This document shows positions 1 to 9,119 of a stretch of DNA of 64,000 nucleotides, piece after piece (within the stretch, counting starts at the first letter, position 1; every line of letters begins with the position of its first letter). The notes below the pieces were generated by a model. The model was not told where the DNA came from and searched no databases. It saw nothing but the letters and a program-made list of their open reading frames with translations. Origin of the DNA: Pseudomonas fluorescens (GTDB lineage Bacteria; Pseudomonadota; Gammaproteobacteria; Pseudomonadales; Pseudomonadaceae); contig NZ_LR134318.1 of assembly GCF_900636825.1 (NCBI RefSeq), positions 3,443,501 to 3,507,500 of the forward strand, read 5' to 3'. Position numbers and translations under genes: made by a program.

Positions 1-89
1 GTGAAGTCGCGAGCATGTTGCTGACGTTTCTGGTGCTGGTGCTGGCAGCCGATCAACTCAGCCGCTTGCTGCGCTGGAGGCTGACATGA
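1..89 (+). CDS. ABC transporter permease, C-terminal fragment (PhnE-like)
   Basis: The open frame enters from the left edge, reads from base 3 and stops with TGA at 87-89. It encodes a hydrophobic stretch (EVASMLLTFLVLVLAADQLS) and then an Arg-rich tail, which is how an inner-membrane permease ends. The stop overlaps the ATG of the next permease in an ATGA arrangement, so the two are translationally coupled. Phosphonate-type ABC systems often carry two PhnE permeases in tandem. That this is the first of such a pair is inferred from the neighbour, because too little sequence is visible here to name it alone. Confidence 0.6.
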   Translation, partial: EVASMLLTFLVLVLAADQLSRLLRWRLT

Positions 90-853
90 ATCGTCTGATC
101 AACCTGCTGCTGCTTGCTGGCATCGGCGTAGCAGTCCTCGCATCGTTCGCCTATCTGGGCCTGGATCTTGGTGAAATGGGCAGCGCTGACAGCCTCAAGC
201 AAATGGGTGCGTACATTCAGCGCTTTCTCAGCCCTGACCTCAGCGCCGGTTACCTGAAAGCCATCGTTCACGGCTCGATGGAAACCCTGGCGATGTCGGC
301 CCTCGGAACGTTGCTCGCCGCGGTGTTCGGCATCCTCATCGCCCTGCCCGCCGCCGGGCGTTTCGGTTGGCCGCTGCAGAGCGCGTCGCGGTTGCTGCTC
401 AACGGTCTGCGGGCAATTCCGGAGCTGGTCTGGGCGGCGCTGATGGTGCTCGCCGCCGGCCTCGGCCCCAACGCCGGCACCCTCGCCCTCGCCCTGCACA
501 CCACCGGCGTGCTCGGCCGATTGTTCGCCGAAGCTTTGGAAAACACTCCGCCGCAACCTGCCGAAGCCATTCGCTTGCAGGGCGGCAATCCGATTCTCGC
601 GTTCTGCTACGGCACCTTGCCCAATCTCGCGCCGCAACTGCTTGCCTACATCCTGTATCGCTGGGAAAACAACATCCGCATGGCCAGCGTGCTGGGCTTT
701 GTCGGTGCCGGCGGGCTTGGGCAGATGCTCTATGTCAGCCTCAGCCTGTTTCAGGAGGCGCAGGCCAGTACGGTGATTCTGGCGATGCTGGTTCTGGTGT
801 TCATGGTGGACTGGCTGAGTGCCTGGAGCCGCCAGCGCTGGGTGAAGGCGTAG
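86..853 (+). CDS. phnE: Phosphonate-type ABC transporter permease PhnE
   Basis: This 255-residue inner-membrane protein belongs to the PhnE/PtxC permease family, which imports phosphonates, phosphite or phosphate esters. An N-terminal membrane anchor (residues about 5-25) is followed by several hydrophobic segments. The cytoplasmic EAA loop that contacts the ATPase lies around residues 150-170 (EALENTPPQPAEAIRLQGG). The start overlaps the upstream permease stop (ATGA), so this is the last gene of a phn-type ABC operon whose ATPase and binding protein lie outside the window. The exact substrate cannot be read from the sequence. Confidence 0.8.
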   Translation: MNRLINLLLLAGIGVAVLASFAYLGLDLGEMGSADSLKQMGAYIQRFLSPDLSAGYLKAIVHGSMETLAMSALGTLLAAVFGILIALPAAGRFGWPLQSASRLLLNGLRAIPELVWAALMVLAAGLGPNAGTLALALHTTGVLGRLFAEALENTPPQPAEAIRLQGGNPILAFCYGTLPNLAPQLLAYILYRWENNIRMASVLGFVGAGGLGQMLYVSLSLFQEAQASTVILAMLVLVFMVDWLSAWSRQRWVKA

Positions 854-896
854 GCGTCAGTGGATATCTGGCAAAAGCTGATTATGCTCAAGGAAA

Positions 897-914
897 CCTC
901 GCACCTGTGCGAGG
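897..914 (+). terminator. Stem-loop after the phosphonate permease
   Basis: CCTCGCAC and GTGCGAGG form a perfect 8-bp inverted repeat 44 bases after the phnE stop. No T-run follows, so it is a weak terminator candidate or an mRNA-stabilising hairpin. Confidence 0.3.
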
Positions 915-1032
915 CGGTCAGACTGTGCAAGTTTCACGCGAACGCAAGGGCGGCATTTGCCACAAGGCCAGAGTGCGATAAGCAGTAATGGGGGACTCCG
1001 GCCTACAACAATAAGCACGACGGAGAACACCC

Positions 1033-2712
1033 ATGGCCACAATCGACACAGCATCCACCGGCAGTCCACCGCGCAGCGGCGGCATCACCAAGGAGGAGCG
1101 CAAGGTTATCTTCGCCTCCTCGCTCGGGACGGTTTTCGAGTGGTACGACTTTTATCTTTACGGCTCACTGGCGGCGATCATCGCCAAGCACTTTTTTGCC
1201 GGCGTCAACGAGACCACCGCATTCATCTTTGCCTTGCTCGCCTTCGCCGCCGGTTTTGCAGTGCGGCCGTTCGGTGCCATCGTGTTCGGTCGGCTCGGCG
1301 ATATGATCGGGCGCAAACACACCTTCCTGATCACCATCGTCATCATGGGCGTCTCGACAGCGATCGTCGGTCTGCTGCCCGGCTACGCGACCATTGGTGT
1401 CGCCGCGCCGGTTATTCTGATTACCTTGCGTCTGCTGCAAGGCTTGGCGCTGGGCGGTGAGTATGGCGGCGCGGCGACCTATGTTGCCGAACACGCACCG
1501 CGCAACAAACGTGGATTTTTCACTTCATGGATTCAAACCACCGCGACCCTCGGTCTGTTCATGTCGCTGCTGGTGATTCTTGCCTGCCGCACCGCGCTGG
1601 GCACTGAGGCGTTCGAAGCCTGGGGCTGGCGGATTCCGTTTCTGCTGTCGATCTTGCTGCTGATCGTCTCGGTGTACATCCGTTTGCAACTGAGCGAGTC
1701 GCCGGTCTTTCAGAAAATGAAGGATGAGGGCAAGGCGTCGAAAGCGCCGCTGACCGAGTCCTTTGCGCGCTGGGACAACCTCAAAGTGGTGATCATGTCA
1801 CTGCTCGGCGGGACCGCCGGGCAAGCGGTGGTTTGGTACACCGGGCAGTTTTATGCGCTGTTTTTCCTGCTGCAAACGCTGAAGATCGATCCGCAGACCG
1901 CCAATCTGCTGATCGCCGGCTCATTACTGATTGGCACGCCGTTCTTCGTGATTTTCGGCAGTCTGTCCGACCGCATCGGACGCAAGCCGATCATCATGGT
2001 CGGATGCATTCTGGCGGCGCTGACGTATTTTCCGATCTTTCATGCGCTGACCCAGTACGGCAATCCCGACGTGTTTATCGCGCAGGAAAAGAACCCGGTG
2101 AAGGTCATCGCCAATCCGGACCAGTGTTCCTTCCAGTTCGATCCGGTGGGCAAAGCCAAATTCACCAGTTCCTGCGATCTGGCGAAGACCCTGCTGGCGA
2201 AACGGGCGATTCCGTACGAAAACGTCAGTGCCGAGCCCGGCACCGTGGCTCAGGTGCGAATCGGCGACAGAGTCGTCGAGAGCTTCGAGGGCAGCGCTCT
2301 GCCGGCCGCCGACTTCAAGACCCGCAACGATGCGTTCACCGCTAATCTCGGCACGGCACTGAAGGAAGCCGGATACCCTGAAAAAGCCGACCCGGCGAAG
2401 ACCAACTACCCGATGATGCTGCTCCTGCTGACCATTCTGGTGATCTACGTGACCATGGTTTACGGGCCGATCGCCGCGTGGCTGGTCGAACTGTTTCCGA
2501 CACGCATCCGCTACACCTCGATGTCATTGCCGTACCACATCGGCAACGGCTGGTTCGGCGGGTTTCTGCCGACAGTGGCATTCGCCATGGTTGCGGCGAC
2601 CGGGGACATCTACTACGGCTTGTGGTACCCGATTGTCATCGCAGTCATGACCGCGATACTCGGCACCTTCTTCCTGCCGGAAACCAAGGATCGCGACATT
2701 CTCAAGGATTGA
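1033..2712 (+). CDS. MFS transporter, metabolite:H+ symporter (MHS/ShiA-ProP) type, with large loop insert
   Basis: This 559-residue inner-membrane carrier has MHS family marks: the N-terminal VFEWYDFYLYG segment (residues 34-44), the loop 2-3 motif GRLGDMIGRK (86-95), and the repeated motif SDRIGRKP (312-319). MHS proteins import organic acids, shikimate, proline or betaine. The family norm is about 430-450 residues. The excess is a hydrophilic insert between residues about 338 and 458, between two membrane helices of the C-terminal half, with two cysteines (C365, C381). The start ATG follows GGAG at 1022-1025. The gene stands alone, with a REP pair just after it. Substrate unknown. Confidence 0.85.
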   Translation: MATIDTASTGSPPRSGGITKEERKVIFASSLGTVFEWYDFYLYGSLAAIIAKHFFAGVNETTAFIFALLAFAAGFAVRPFGAIVFGRLGDMIGRKHTFLITIVIMGVSTAIVGLLPGYATIGVAAPVILITLRLLQGLALGGEYGGAATYVAEHAPRNKRGFFTSWIQTTATLGLFMSLLVILACRTALGTEAFEAWGWRIPFLLSILLLIVSVYIRLQLSESPVFQKMKDEGKASKAPLTESFARWDNLKVVIMSLLGGTAGQAVVWYTGQFYALFFLLQTLKIDPQTANLLIAGSLLIGTPFFVIFGSLSDRIGRKPIIMVGCILAALTYFPIFHALTQYGNPDVFIAQEKNPVKVIANPDQCSFQFDPVGKAKFTSSCDLAKTLLAKRAIPYENVSAEPGTVAQVRIGDRVVESFEGSALPAADFKTRNDAFTANLGTALKEAGYPEKADPAKTNYPMMLLLLTILVIYVTMVYGPIAAWLVELFPTRIRYTSMSLPYHIGNGWFGGFLPTVAFAMVAATGDIYYGLWYPIVIAVMTAILGTFFLPETKDRDILKD

Positions 2713-2728
2713 GGTTCGATGTAGGCCG

Positions 2729-2825
2729 AATCGCTTGCAGAGCAAGCTCCCACAGGAATTGGCGGGAAGGGATGGATTTAATGGCCAACCCAATAACCTG
2801 TGGGAGCCAGCCCTGCTGGCGATGG
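2729..2825. repeat. REP pair (REPIN-like), family C
   Basis: Two inward-facing REP palindromes lie between the MFS gene and the next small gene. One is the ATCGCTTGCAGAGCAAGCTC type (about 2729-2756) and the other is the GTGGGAGCCAGCCCTGCTGG type (about 2797-2825). The same pair, including flanking bases, recurs at 27.9-28.0 kb. Confidence 0.75.
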
Positions 2826-2920
2826 CGGCTGCGCGGTCGGCGGAAATTCACACCTCGCAAAAATATCGAACGCCTGCCAGCGCACCGCCTCCAATGGAGA
2901 CATCAATGGAGGTTAACGCC

Positions 2921-3139
2921 ATGCATAGCGAAGACAAAACAACCCCGAACGCCCCACCTACCGACACTGCCGGTAAACCGGTGAATGTGGTCGAGCGAGA
3001 TCTTCAAGATCGCGACGATGACACCAACGGTGTGGATCAAGTCATCACTCCGTCCTCCACCCGCGTCAAAGAACAGGACGCCGAAGAACTGCAACGCAAG
3101 GTCGATGAGATCGAGCGCAAAGTTGCGGACGGGAATTGA
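2921..3139 (+). CDS. Small hydrophilic protein of unknown function
   Basis: This is a 72-residue acidic protein with no signal peptide or membrane segment. The first half is rich in Pro, Thr and Asp. The second half (residues about 45-70) is a charged heptad-like stretch (EELQRKVDEIERKV) that probably forms a short coiled-coil helix. The ATG at 2921 was chosen because GGAGG at 2908-2912 sits at good spacing. An upstream in-frame ATG at 2906 overlaps that ribosome site. A hairpin follows the stop. I do not recognise a named family. Confidence 0.6.
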   Translation: MHSEDKTTPNAPPTDTAGKPVNVVERDLQDRDDDTNGVDQVITPSSTRVKEQDAEELQRKVDEIERKVADGN

Positions 3140-3155
3140 CCGGCAATTGACGAAC

Positions 3156-3179
3156 GCCCTCACCTTTTCTGGCGAGGGC
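3156..3179 (+). terminator. Stem-loop after the small hydrophilic gene
   Basis: GCCCTCACC and GGCGAGGGC pair with one mismatch around a T-rich loop, 16 bases after the stop at 3139. No T-run follows, so terminator function is tentative. Confidence 0.3.
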
Positions 3180-3213
3180 AGCGTCTGATCAACGGCTATT
3201 GATGCGCGACGCT

Positions 3214-3960
3214 TTACCGCACATGCCCCTGAATGAGCGCTTCGCTCGCCAATGCCAACGCGTTACCCAGCGCAGCACCGCTGGCGGTGTTATCGAAAAT
3301 GCACCAGGTCGCGGCTCCTTGCGCCCCTGACGTCTGCAAAGCCTGCGCGAGCTGATTCAGGTACGCCGCGTCATAGGCGCTGTGGTAAATCCGCGGTGAA
3401 CCATGCAACCGCCAGTAGCGGATATTCTGCCAGCCCACAGGCGATGAATCGGTGCTGATACGCGAGGGATCGACCACGGCTTGAGCGATGCGAAAAGCCG
3501 TCAGCATCGATTCGGCGTCCACCCACGTTTCGTGGCGCGGTTCAAGCACCACGGCGCCGTCGAAGCGCTCGCGCAATGCCACAAAAAACGTGTCCGCACT
3601 CGCCGCGTCGAACGCCAGGGACGGTGGCAGTTGCAGCAAGAGGCACCCGAGGCGATCACCCAAGCCGCCGCACTGCCCCAGAAATTCATCCAGCGCTGAT
3701 TCGCAATCGACCAAGCGCATGTCATGGCTGATCTGCTTGGGCATCTTCACCGAAAAAGCAAAATCCCCGCGCACCGATGCGGCCCACCGCTCATAGGTCA
3801 GGCGGCGATGTGGACGGTAAAACGAGCTGTTGATTTCCACACTGTTGAGCCGCCCGGCGTAGCGTTGCAGGTGCGTGCCCTCTGCGGGAAATACCGGCCA
3901 GTATTCCCGCCCGAGACTCCAACCGGCACAACCGATGTAGATCACCCGATCTTTCCCCAA
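3214..3960 (-). CDS. DUF72 (YecE-like) family protein
   Basis: This 248-residue cytosolic protein has the DUF72 TIM-barrel signature: an N-terminal IGCAGWSL strand, then FPAEGTHLQRYA and the NSVEINSSFYRPH motif near residues 38-50, and a terminal WCIFDNTASGAALGNAL segment. In the related E. coli YecE the family is conserved but its reaction is unestablished. The gene stands alone, converging towards the small gene at 3139 and separated from the TPP enzyme gene on its other side by a REP pair. Family assignment is strong and function unknown. Confidence 0.85.
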   Translation of the reverse strand: MGKDRVIYIGCAGWSLGREYWPVFPAEGTHLQRYAGRLNSVEINSSFYRPHRRLTYERWAASVRGDFAFSVKMPKQISHDMRLVDCESALDEFLGQCGGLGDRLGCLLLQLPPSLAFDAASADTFFVALRERFDGAVVLEPRHETWVDAESMLTAFRIAQAVVDPSRISTDSSPVGWQNIRYWRLHGSPRIYHSAYDAAYLNQLAQALQTSGAQGAATWCIFDNTASGAALGNALALASEALIQGHVR

Positions 3961-3968
3961 TCCTCCCG

Positions 3969-4053
3969 TGTAGGAGCTGCCGCAGGCTGCGATCTTTTGA
4001 TCTTGATCTTGATACTGATACCGAAAAGATCGCAGCCTTCGGCAGCTCCTACA
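3969..4053. repeat. REP pair, family A
   Basis: Inverted arms GTAGGAGCTGCCGCAGGCTG and its near complement enclose a short degenerate (TTGATC)n spacer. The same arm sequence recurs at 12701-12780 and 37849-37935. The pair sits between two minus-strand genes and could form a long cruciform or mRNA stem. Confidence 0.85.
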
Positions 4054-4074
4054 GGGTTATGCGTTTATAGATGG

Positions 4075-5862
4075 TTATTTTTTCCCGGGCAGCACCGAGG
4101 CGAGGACTTGCTTGGCGGTCTGCACAATGACACCGGACTCATCCGGATCGCCTTTGAGCAACGTCGTCGCGAACTTCTTCGCCTGCTCGAGCTTGATGTG
4201 CGGCGGCAACGGCGCCACGTTCGGGTCGGTCTTGAATTCGATCAGCACCGGCACGTCCGACCCCAGCGCCTGCTCCCAGGCCGCGGCCACGTCTTCTTCG
4301 CGATCAACGAAAATGCCCTTGAGGCCGATGGAAATCGCGAACAGGTGATACGGCACATCGGGGATGCTCTGCGAGGCTTCGAATTTCGGATCGCCCTCCA
4401 TCACTCGCTGCTCCCAGGTCACCTGGTTCAAATCCTCGTTGTTGAACACTGCGCAAATCCATTTCGGGCTGGCCCATTGGCGCCAGTATTTGGCGACGGT
4501 GATCAACTCAGCCATGTTGTTCATTTGCATCGCGCCGTCACCCACCAGCGCAATCACCGGTCGCTCGGGATAGGCGAATTTGGCGGCAATCGCGTAAGGC
4601 ACCGCAGCGCCCATCGAGGCCAGACCACCGGACAACGAGCATTGCATGCCGCGGCGAATTTTCAGGTCGCGGGCAAACCAGTTGGCACAGGATCCGGAAT
4701 CACTGGTGATGATCGCCTGATCCGGCAGGCGCGGTGACAATTCGTACACCACCCGTTGCGGATTGACCGGATCAGCCTTGGCCAACGCGCGCTTTTCCAG
4801 GGTTTTTTCCCAGCTACCGCGCCAGCCTTCGATTTTTTTCCGCCACTTGCCGGAAGTTTTTTGCTCCAGCAGTGGCAGCAATGCCTTGAGGGTTTCCGCC
4901 GAGTCGCCGACCAGATTGACTTCCATCGGATAACGCAGGCTGAGCATGTCAGGCTGCAAGTCGATCTGCACTCCGCGCGCCTGCCCCTCTTTGGGCAAGA
5001 ATTCGGCATACGGGAATCCGGAGCCGATCATCAGCAAGGTGTCGCACTCGGTCATCAGTTTGTAACTCGGCTCGGTGCCGAGCAGGCCGATGCTGCCGGT
5101 GACCCAGGGCAAATCATCGGGCAGCGCGGCTTTACCCAGCAGCGCTTTGGCGACGCCGGCACCGAGTTTTTCGGCAATGGCGATCACTTCGTCGGTGGCT
5201 GCCAACGCACCGGCGCCGACCAGAATCGCGACCTTTTCACCGGCGTTTAGAACATCCGCCGCGCGTTGCAGATCGGCCTCGTACGGCAAAACTTTCGGCT
5301 TGGTGTAGCCGACGCCGGAATGCGCAGTGCCGTGGGCTCGAGCGGGCGGTTGATAATCCAGATCCTGCAAATCGTTGGGCAGGATCAACGCTGTCACGCG
5401 GCGCTCACCGACCGCCGTACGCACGGCCCGGTCGAGCAGATGGCGCACTTGCGACGGCTCTGTCGCCTGCTGCACGAAAGCGCCGGCGACATCCTTGAAC
5501 ATCGAGACCAGATCGAGTTCCTGTTGATAGTGGCTGCCCAGCGCAGTGCGCGCCTGCTGACCGACGATCGCCAGCACGGGCATGTGATCGAGACGCGCGT
5601 CATACAGGCCGGTGATCAAATGCGATGCGCCGGGGCCGGAGGTGGCGATGCACACGCCCAATTCGCCGGTGAACTTGGCATGCGCCGAGGCCATGAACGC
5701 GGCCATTTCCTCATGCCGCGCCTGAATGAATTCGATCTTGCCCTTGGCTCGACTCAACGCGCCGAACACGCCATTGATGCCATCGCCCGGATAACCAAAA
5801 ATTCGCGTGACGCCCCACTCGCCGAGCCGCTCAACCAGAAAATCGCCCACTGTCATCGTCAT
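4075..5862 (-). CDS. Thiamine-pyrophosphate enzyme, pyruvate oxidase/acetolactate synthase-like
   Basis: The 595-residue protein has the three-domain layout of TPP-dependent 2-oxoacid enzymes. The N-terminal Pyr domain has the FGYPGDGINGVF loop and the activating glutamate in QARHEEMAAF (about residue 51). A central nucleotide-binding-type domain follows (about 190-330). The C-terminal PP domain has the GDGAMQMNNM TPP/Mg motif (about 440-450). The nearest described relatives are PoxB-type pyruvate dehydrogenases (quinone) and catabolic acetolactate synthases. No small regulatory ALS subunit is adjacent, which favours the PoxB-like reading. The exact reaction is not decided by sequence. The gene stands alone. 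Confidence 0.8.
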   Translation of the reverse strand: MTMTVGDFLVERLGEWGVTRIFGYPGDGINGVFGALSRAKGKIEFIQARHEEMAAFMASAHAKFTGELGVCIATSGPGASHLITGLYDARLDHMPVLAIVGQQARTALGSHYQQELDLVSMFKDVAGAFVQQATEPSQVRHLLDRAVRTAVGERRVTALILPNDLQDLDYQPPARAHGTAHSGVGYTKPKVLPYEADLQRAADVLNAGEKVAILVGAGALAATDEVIAIAEKLGAGVAKALLGKAALPDDLPWVTGSIGLLGTEPSYKLMTECDTLLMIGSGFPYAEFLPKEGQARGVQIDLQPDMLSLRYPMEVNLVGDSAETLKALLPLLEQKTSGKWRKKIEGWRGSWEKTLEKRALAKADPVNPQRVVYELSPRLPDQAIITSDSGSCANWFARDLKIRRGMQCSLSGGLASMGAAVPYAIAAKFAYPERPVIALVGDGAMQMNNMAELITVAKYWRQWASPKWICAVFNNEDLNQVTWEQRVMEGDPKFEASQSIPDVPYHLFAISIGLKGIFVDREEDVAAAWEQALGSDVPVLIEFKTDPNVAPLPPHIKLEQAKKFATTLLKGDPDESGVIVQTAKQVLASVLPGKK

Positions 5863-6103
5863 TGTTTCTCGCCCCTTGTCGCTGAATGGCGTCTGCCCGG
5901 CAACTCAGCCACCGGACGGTGTAAGGGTCTGGACAGTCGGCGGGACGGCGAAGTTTCGATTGATTTATCCGCAGGCGGGTAACGAGCGATGCCGCTGTCT
6001 CCCGCCCCGCAGCGAACAGCCTTTTATCTGGTACTTGCCGATTTGTCTGAGGCCAACGCCGTGGCGCGCGGTCGATTGATCAACCACTGACGGAGGAAAC
6101 AAG

Positions 6104-6607
6104 ATGAGCGACGTAGAGACTGTGGCGCTTGAACGCAACGATTGGGTGCCCAACAACCCGCAATTGCCAGTGCTGCTGTATCGCCAGGCGATTGCCATTG
6201 AGGGCGACGACCCGGCGGCACTGTTCGAACAAAGGTTCAGCGCCAACGGCTGGCCGCCGCAATGGCGCTACCACGTTTACGATTTTCATCACTATCACAC
6301 CCAAGGCCACGAAGTGCTGGGGGTGGCGAGCGGACATGCGCGGCTGATGCTCGGCGGGCCCGATGGTCACGTGGTGGATGTCAGCGCTGGCGATGTGTTG
6401 CTGCTGCCGGTTGGCACCGGGCATTGCAGCCTGAGTTCCAGCGTCGACTTTCTGGTCGTCGGCGCTTACCCGCCCGGCCAGCAGGGCGACATTTGCACGG
6501 AAGCGCCAAGCCCGGCGCAACAGGCGAATCTCGATAAGCTGCCGCTGCCCGAGCAGGATCCCGTGCAGGGTTCGCAAGGTGCGCTGAAGCAGCATTGGCG
6601 CCAGTGA
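6104..6607 (+). CDS. Cupin-domain protein (YjlB-like)
   Basis: This 167-residue cytosolic protein has one cupin beta-barrel. A metal-ligand-like cluster (FHHYHTQGHEVLGVASG) lies near residues 64-80 and a second cupin motif (LLPVGTGHCSL) near 103-113. It resembles the YjlB family of uncharacterised cupins. A strong ribosome site, GGAGGAAA, precedes the ATG by a good distance. The gene converges on the DUF2798 gene, with only three bases between stops. The substrate is unknown. Confidence 0.75.
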   Translation: MSDVETVALERNDWVPNNPQLPVLLYRQAIAIEGDDPAALFEQRFSANGWPPQWRYHVYDFHHYHTQGHEVLGVASGHARLMLGGPDGHVVDVSAGDVLLLPVGTGHCSLSSSVDFLVVGAYPPGQQGDICTEAPSPAQQANLDKLPLPEQDPVQGSQGALKQHWRQ

Positions 6608-6610
6608 TCG

Positions 6611-6883
6611 TCAGCGTGGCGGGTGCACGGTCAGTGCCACCAACCTGATCACAATCGGCCTGACCACAAGGATGCACAGGAATGCGACAGGCATCGCCAG
6701 TTTGTAGGCGTGCAAGGCATTATTCAGATAATCGTTATGAATGCCGGCATTGGCGGCGGTGATCACCAGCGACATCAGAAACGCCATGATCGCCGCCATG
6801 TAGAACGCGAAAACATAAGGCGTGGCGCGCGGGGACAGCTTGCGCCGGCGGAACAGAGCGGCTTCGGTCGTACGTTGATCCAT
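6611..6883 (-). CDS. DUF2798 small membrane protein
   Basis: This is a 90-residue protein with a basic N-terminus (RRRKLSPR) and two hydrophobic helices (about residues 22-45 and 60-80) separated by a short polar loop, the layout of DUF2798 inner-membrane proteins. I chose the internal ATG at 6883 over an earlier one at 6925 because the earlier extension would overlap the regulatory gap towards the divergent LysR gene. The divergent arrangement suggests control by that LysR. Function unknown. Confidence 0.75.
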   Translation of the reverse strand: MDQRTTEAALFRRRKLSPRATPYVFAFYMAAIMAFLMSLVITAANAGIHNDYLNNALHAYKLAMPVAFLCILVVRPIVIRLVALTVHPPR

Positions 6884-7007
6884 GGAATATTCCCAACCGT
6901 TGACAAGGAGCCAGCACTCTAACAACGCGGTTAGGCTGCCACTAGACGCGCAAACGTTGCGGCTTTATAAAGCAACCCTTACGAATCCACCTTTTTTGGC
7001 GGCATGG

Positions 7008-7985
7008 ATGAACCTGTTAGCGGCGATTGCCAGTTTTATCAAAGTGGTCGAATCCGGTTCGATCGTTGCTGCTGCCAAAGCGTTGGGCGTCAGCGCGGCG
7101 GCAGTCAGCCAGACGCTCAATCGCCTGGAAACGCACCTCGGCGTGCGCCTGCTGCAACGCACCACGCGCAGCATGGCGCTGACTGAACCCGGCGCGATCT
7201 ATTACGCAAAGGTCAGGCAAATCGCTGCTGATCTGGAATCGGCGCAAAGCTCGATCACTACGAGGGATGGCGCGTTGCAAGGTCGCTTGAGCATTGCTTC
7301 GACCCGCGCATTCGGGCGCCATGTGCTGGCGCCATTGATAGCCGAATTCACGCTGCGGCATCCGTCGCTGCTGATCGAACTGTCGACCACGGACGGCAAG
7401 ATCAACCATATCCAGGACGGCATCGATCTGAGCCTGCGGATCAAGCCGCAACTGGAAGACGGCATTGTCGCGCGCAAGATCGTTTCGTTGCCGTTCATCC
7501 TGTGCGCCTCGCCGGCCTATCTGGAACGCGCCGGCTCGCCGCAATCGCCGGATGAACTGCAACATCACGCCTGCCTCGCCTTCCGCTACCCACTGGACGG
7601 GCGTTTTCTGCGCTGTGGTTTCTTGCGCGATGGGCAACGCTACGATGCCAATCTCAACGTCACGGCGATCAGTGATGACGTCGACGCGCTGGCACACATG
7701 GCAGTCAATGGCGCGGGAATCACCCGGTTGGCCGAGTTTGTTGCCGCACCGTTTATCGAACGCGGCCAATTGGTGCCGCTGTTCGAGGCCAGTGCTGTCG
7801 TTGAGCCCATGGACATTTTCGCCTGCGTGCAAGAGCGCGCAGCGCTAAACGCCAAGGTCAGAGCGTTCCTGGATTGTCTGACGGAACATTTGGCCCAGCG
7901 TTGGCCGATGGTGCGCGCAGCGCTGCCCGCTAGTGGCGACGAGCGTGGCGCTGAAGATATTCGCCAGGCCAACCCTGCAAAGTAA
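7008..7985 (+). CDS. LysR-family transcriptional regulator
   Basis: This 325-residue DNA-binding regulator has the winged helix-turn-helix at residues 1-60 (FIKVVESGSIVAAAKALGVS, then AVSQTLNRLETHLGVRLL) and a periplasmic-binding-like effector domain from about residue 90. The start at 7008 gives the usual LysR N-terminus a few residues before the helix-turn-helix. A longer upstream in-frame start would add 42 untypical residues. It is divergent from the DUF2798 gene and co-directional with the GST gene 71 bases on. Either could be its target. Confidence 0.85.
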   Translation: MNLLAAIASFIKVVESGSIVAAAKALGVSAAAVSQTLNRLETHLGVRLLQRTTRSMALTEPGAIYYAKVRQIAADLESAQSSITTRDGALQGRLSIASTRAFGRHVLAPLIAEFTLRHPSLLIELSTTDGKINHIQDGIDLSLRIKPQLEDGIVARKIVSLPFILCASPAYLERAGSPQSPDELQHHACLAFRYPLDGRFLRCGFLRDGQRYDANLNVTAISDDVDALAHMAVNGAGITRLAEFVAAPFIERGQLVPLFEASAVVEPMDIFACVQERAALNAKVRAFLDCLTEHLAQRWPMVRAALPASGDERGAEDIRQANPAK

Positions 7986-8056
7986 GCTGGCATGCGTGAG
8001 GATTTTTCCTTACGGTGAGGGTCTGTTCTCAGCCTGCCAACGATGAGGTCCGTTTC

Positions 8057-8896
8057 ATGAGCAAAGCGTCTTACGTTCCGCCCAAGGTCTGGAAAAACAA
8101 CGCAGCGTCCGGCGGCCAGTTCGCCAGCATCAACCGCCCAACTGCCGGGCCGACCCACGACAAAGACCTGCCGGTTGGCAAGCAGCCCTTGCAGCTGTAC
8201 TCGCTGGCGACCCCGAACGGGGTCAAAGTAACGATCATGCTGGAAGAGTTGCTCGCGCTTGGCCACACCGATGCCGAATACGATGCCTGGCTGATCCGCA
8301 TTGGCGAGGGCGATCAGTTCTCCAGTGGCTTTGTCGACATCAATCCCAATTCGAAAATCCCGGCACTGCTCGACCGCAGCGTCGAGCCGCCGATCCGCGT
8401 GTTCGAGTCCGGTTCGATTTTGCTGTATCTGGCGGAAAAGTTTTCCGAGCTGCTGCCCAAGGACCCGGCCGGTCGTACCGAAACCCTCAACTGGCTGTTC
8501 TGGCAAATGGGCGCGGCGCCTTATCTGGGCGGCGGCTTCGGCCATTTCTATGCCTACGCGCCGGAGAAACTCGAATACCCGATCAACCGCTTCACCATGG
8601 AAGCCAAACGTCAGCTGGATGTGCTCAATCGCCGTCTGGCGGAGAGCACCTATCTGGCCGGCGACGATTACACCATCGCCGACATCGCCGTCTGGCCGTG
8701 GTACGGGCAACTGGTGGGCAACAACGTGTATTCAGCGGCGGAGTTCCTTGCGGCGCACGAATACACCCATGTGCAGCGCTGGGCCGAAGCTATCGCCCAA
8801 CGGCCGGCGGTGATGCGCGGGCAGCGCGTCAATCGCACTTGGGGCGAAGAAGCGAGTCAGGTGCCGGAGCGGCATCAGGCTGACGATCTGAACTGA
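8057..8896 (+). CDS. yghU: Glutathione S-transferase YghU-type (disulfide-bond reductase)
   Basis: This 279-residue cytosolic protein has the long YghU N-terminus (KVWKNNAASGGQFASINRPT). A thioredoxin-fold GST domain follows (about 45-130) with LYSLATPNGVKV and the glutathione-contacting NPNSKIPAL and FESGSILLYL motifs, then a helical C-terminal domain. E. coli YghU has disulfide-bond reductase activity towards small substrates using two glutathiones. The start at 8057 restores the family N-terminus, while an earlier ATG at 8015 adds 14 untypical residues. It lies downstream of the LysR gene. Confidence 0.88.
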   Translation: MSKASYVPPKVWKNNAASGGQFASINRPTAGPTHDKDLPVGKQPLQLYSLATPNGVKVTIMLEELLALGHTDAEYDAWLIRIGEGDQFSSGFVDINPNSKIPALLDRSVEPPIRVFESGSILLYLAEKFSELLPKDPAGRTETLNWLFWQMGAAPYLGGGFGHFYAYAPEKLEYPINRFTMEAKRQLDVLNRRLAESTYLAGDDYTIADIAVWPWYGQLVGNNVYSAAEFLAAHEYTHVQRWAEAIAQRPAVMRGQRVNRTWGEEASQVPERHQADDLN

Positions 8897-8943
8897 ATTA
8901 ACCTGCCGATACGCCAGCCCACATCGGCAGATAGCATCCACCT

Positions 8944-8977
8944 GCGTACCGGTCCAAAGCTCATTTGACCGGTACGC
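8944..8977. terminator. Inverted repeat after yghU
   Basis: GCGTACCGGTC and GACCGGTACGC form a perfect 11-bp stem around a 12-base loop, 48 bases after the yghU stop. It is followed by GGGGACCTTATTT rather than a clean T-run. It could terminate yghU or bind a protein. Confidence 0.4.
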
Positions 8978-9119
8978 GGGGACCTTATTTCTCCCGCACC
9001 AGATCCCCTTTCCCCGTCCCCGCCATGCGGTACAGCGCTCATTCCGCGTGCGCGCAAATGTGAAAAAAATGTTAACTAACTGAGTTGTATAGCTTTCTTA
9101 CCGGTAACTATTCTGACAT

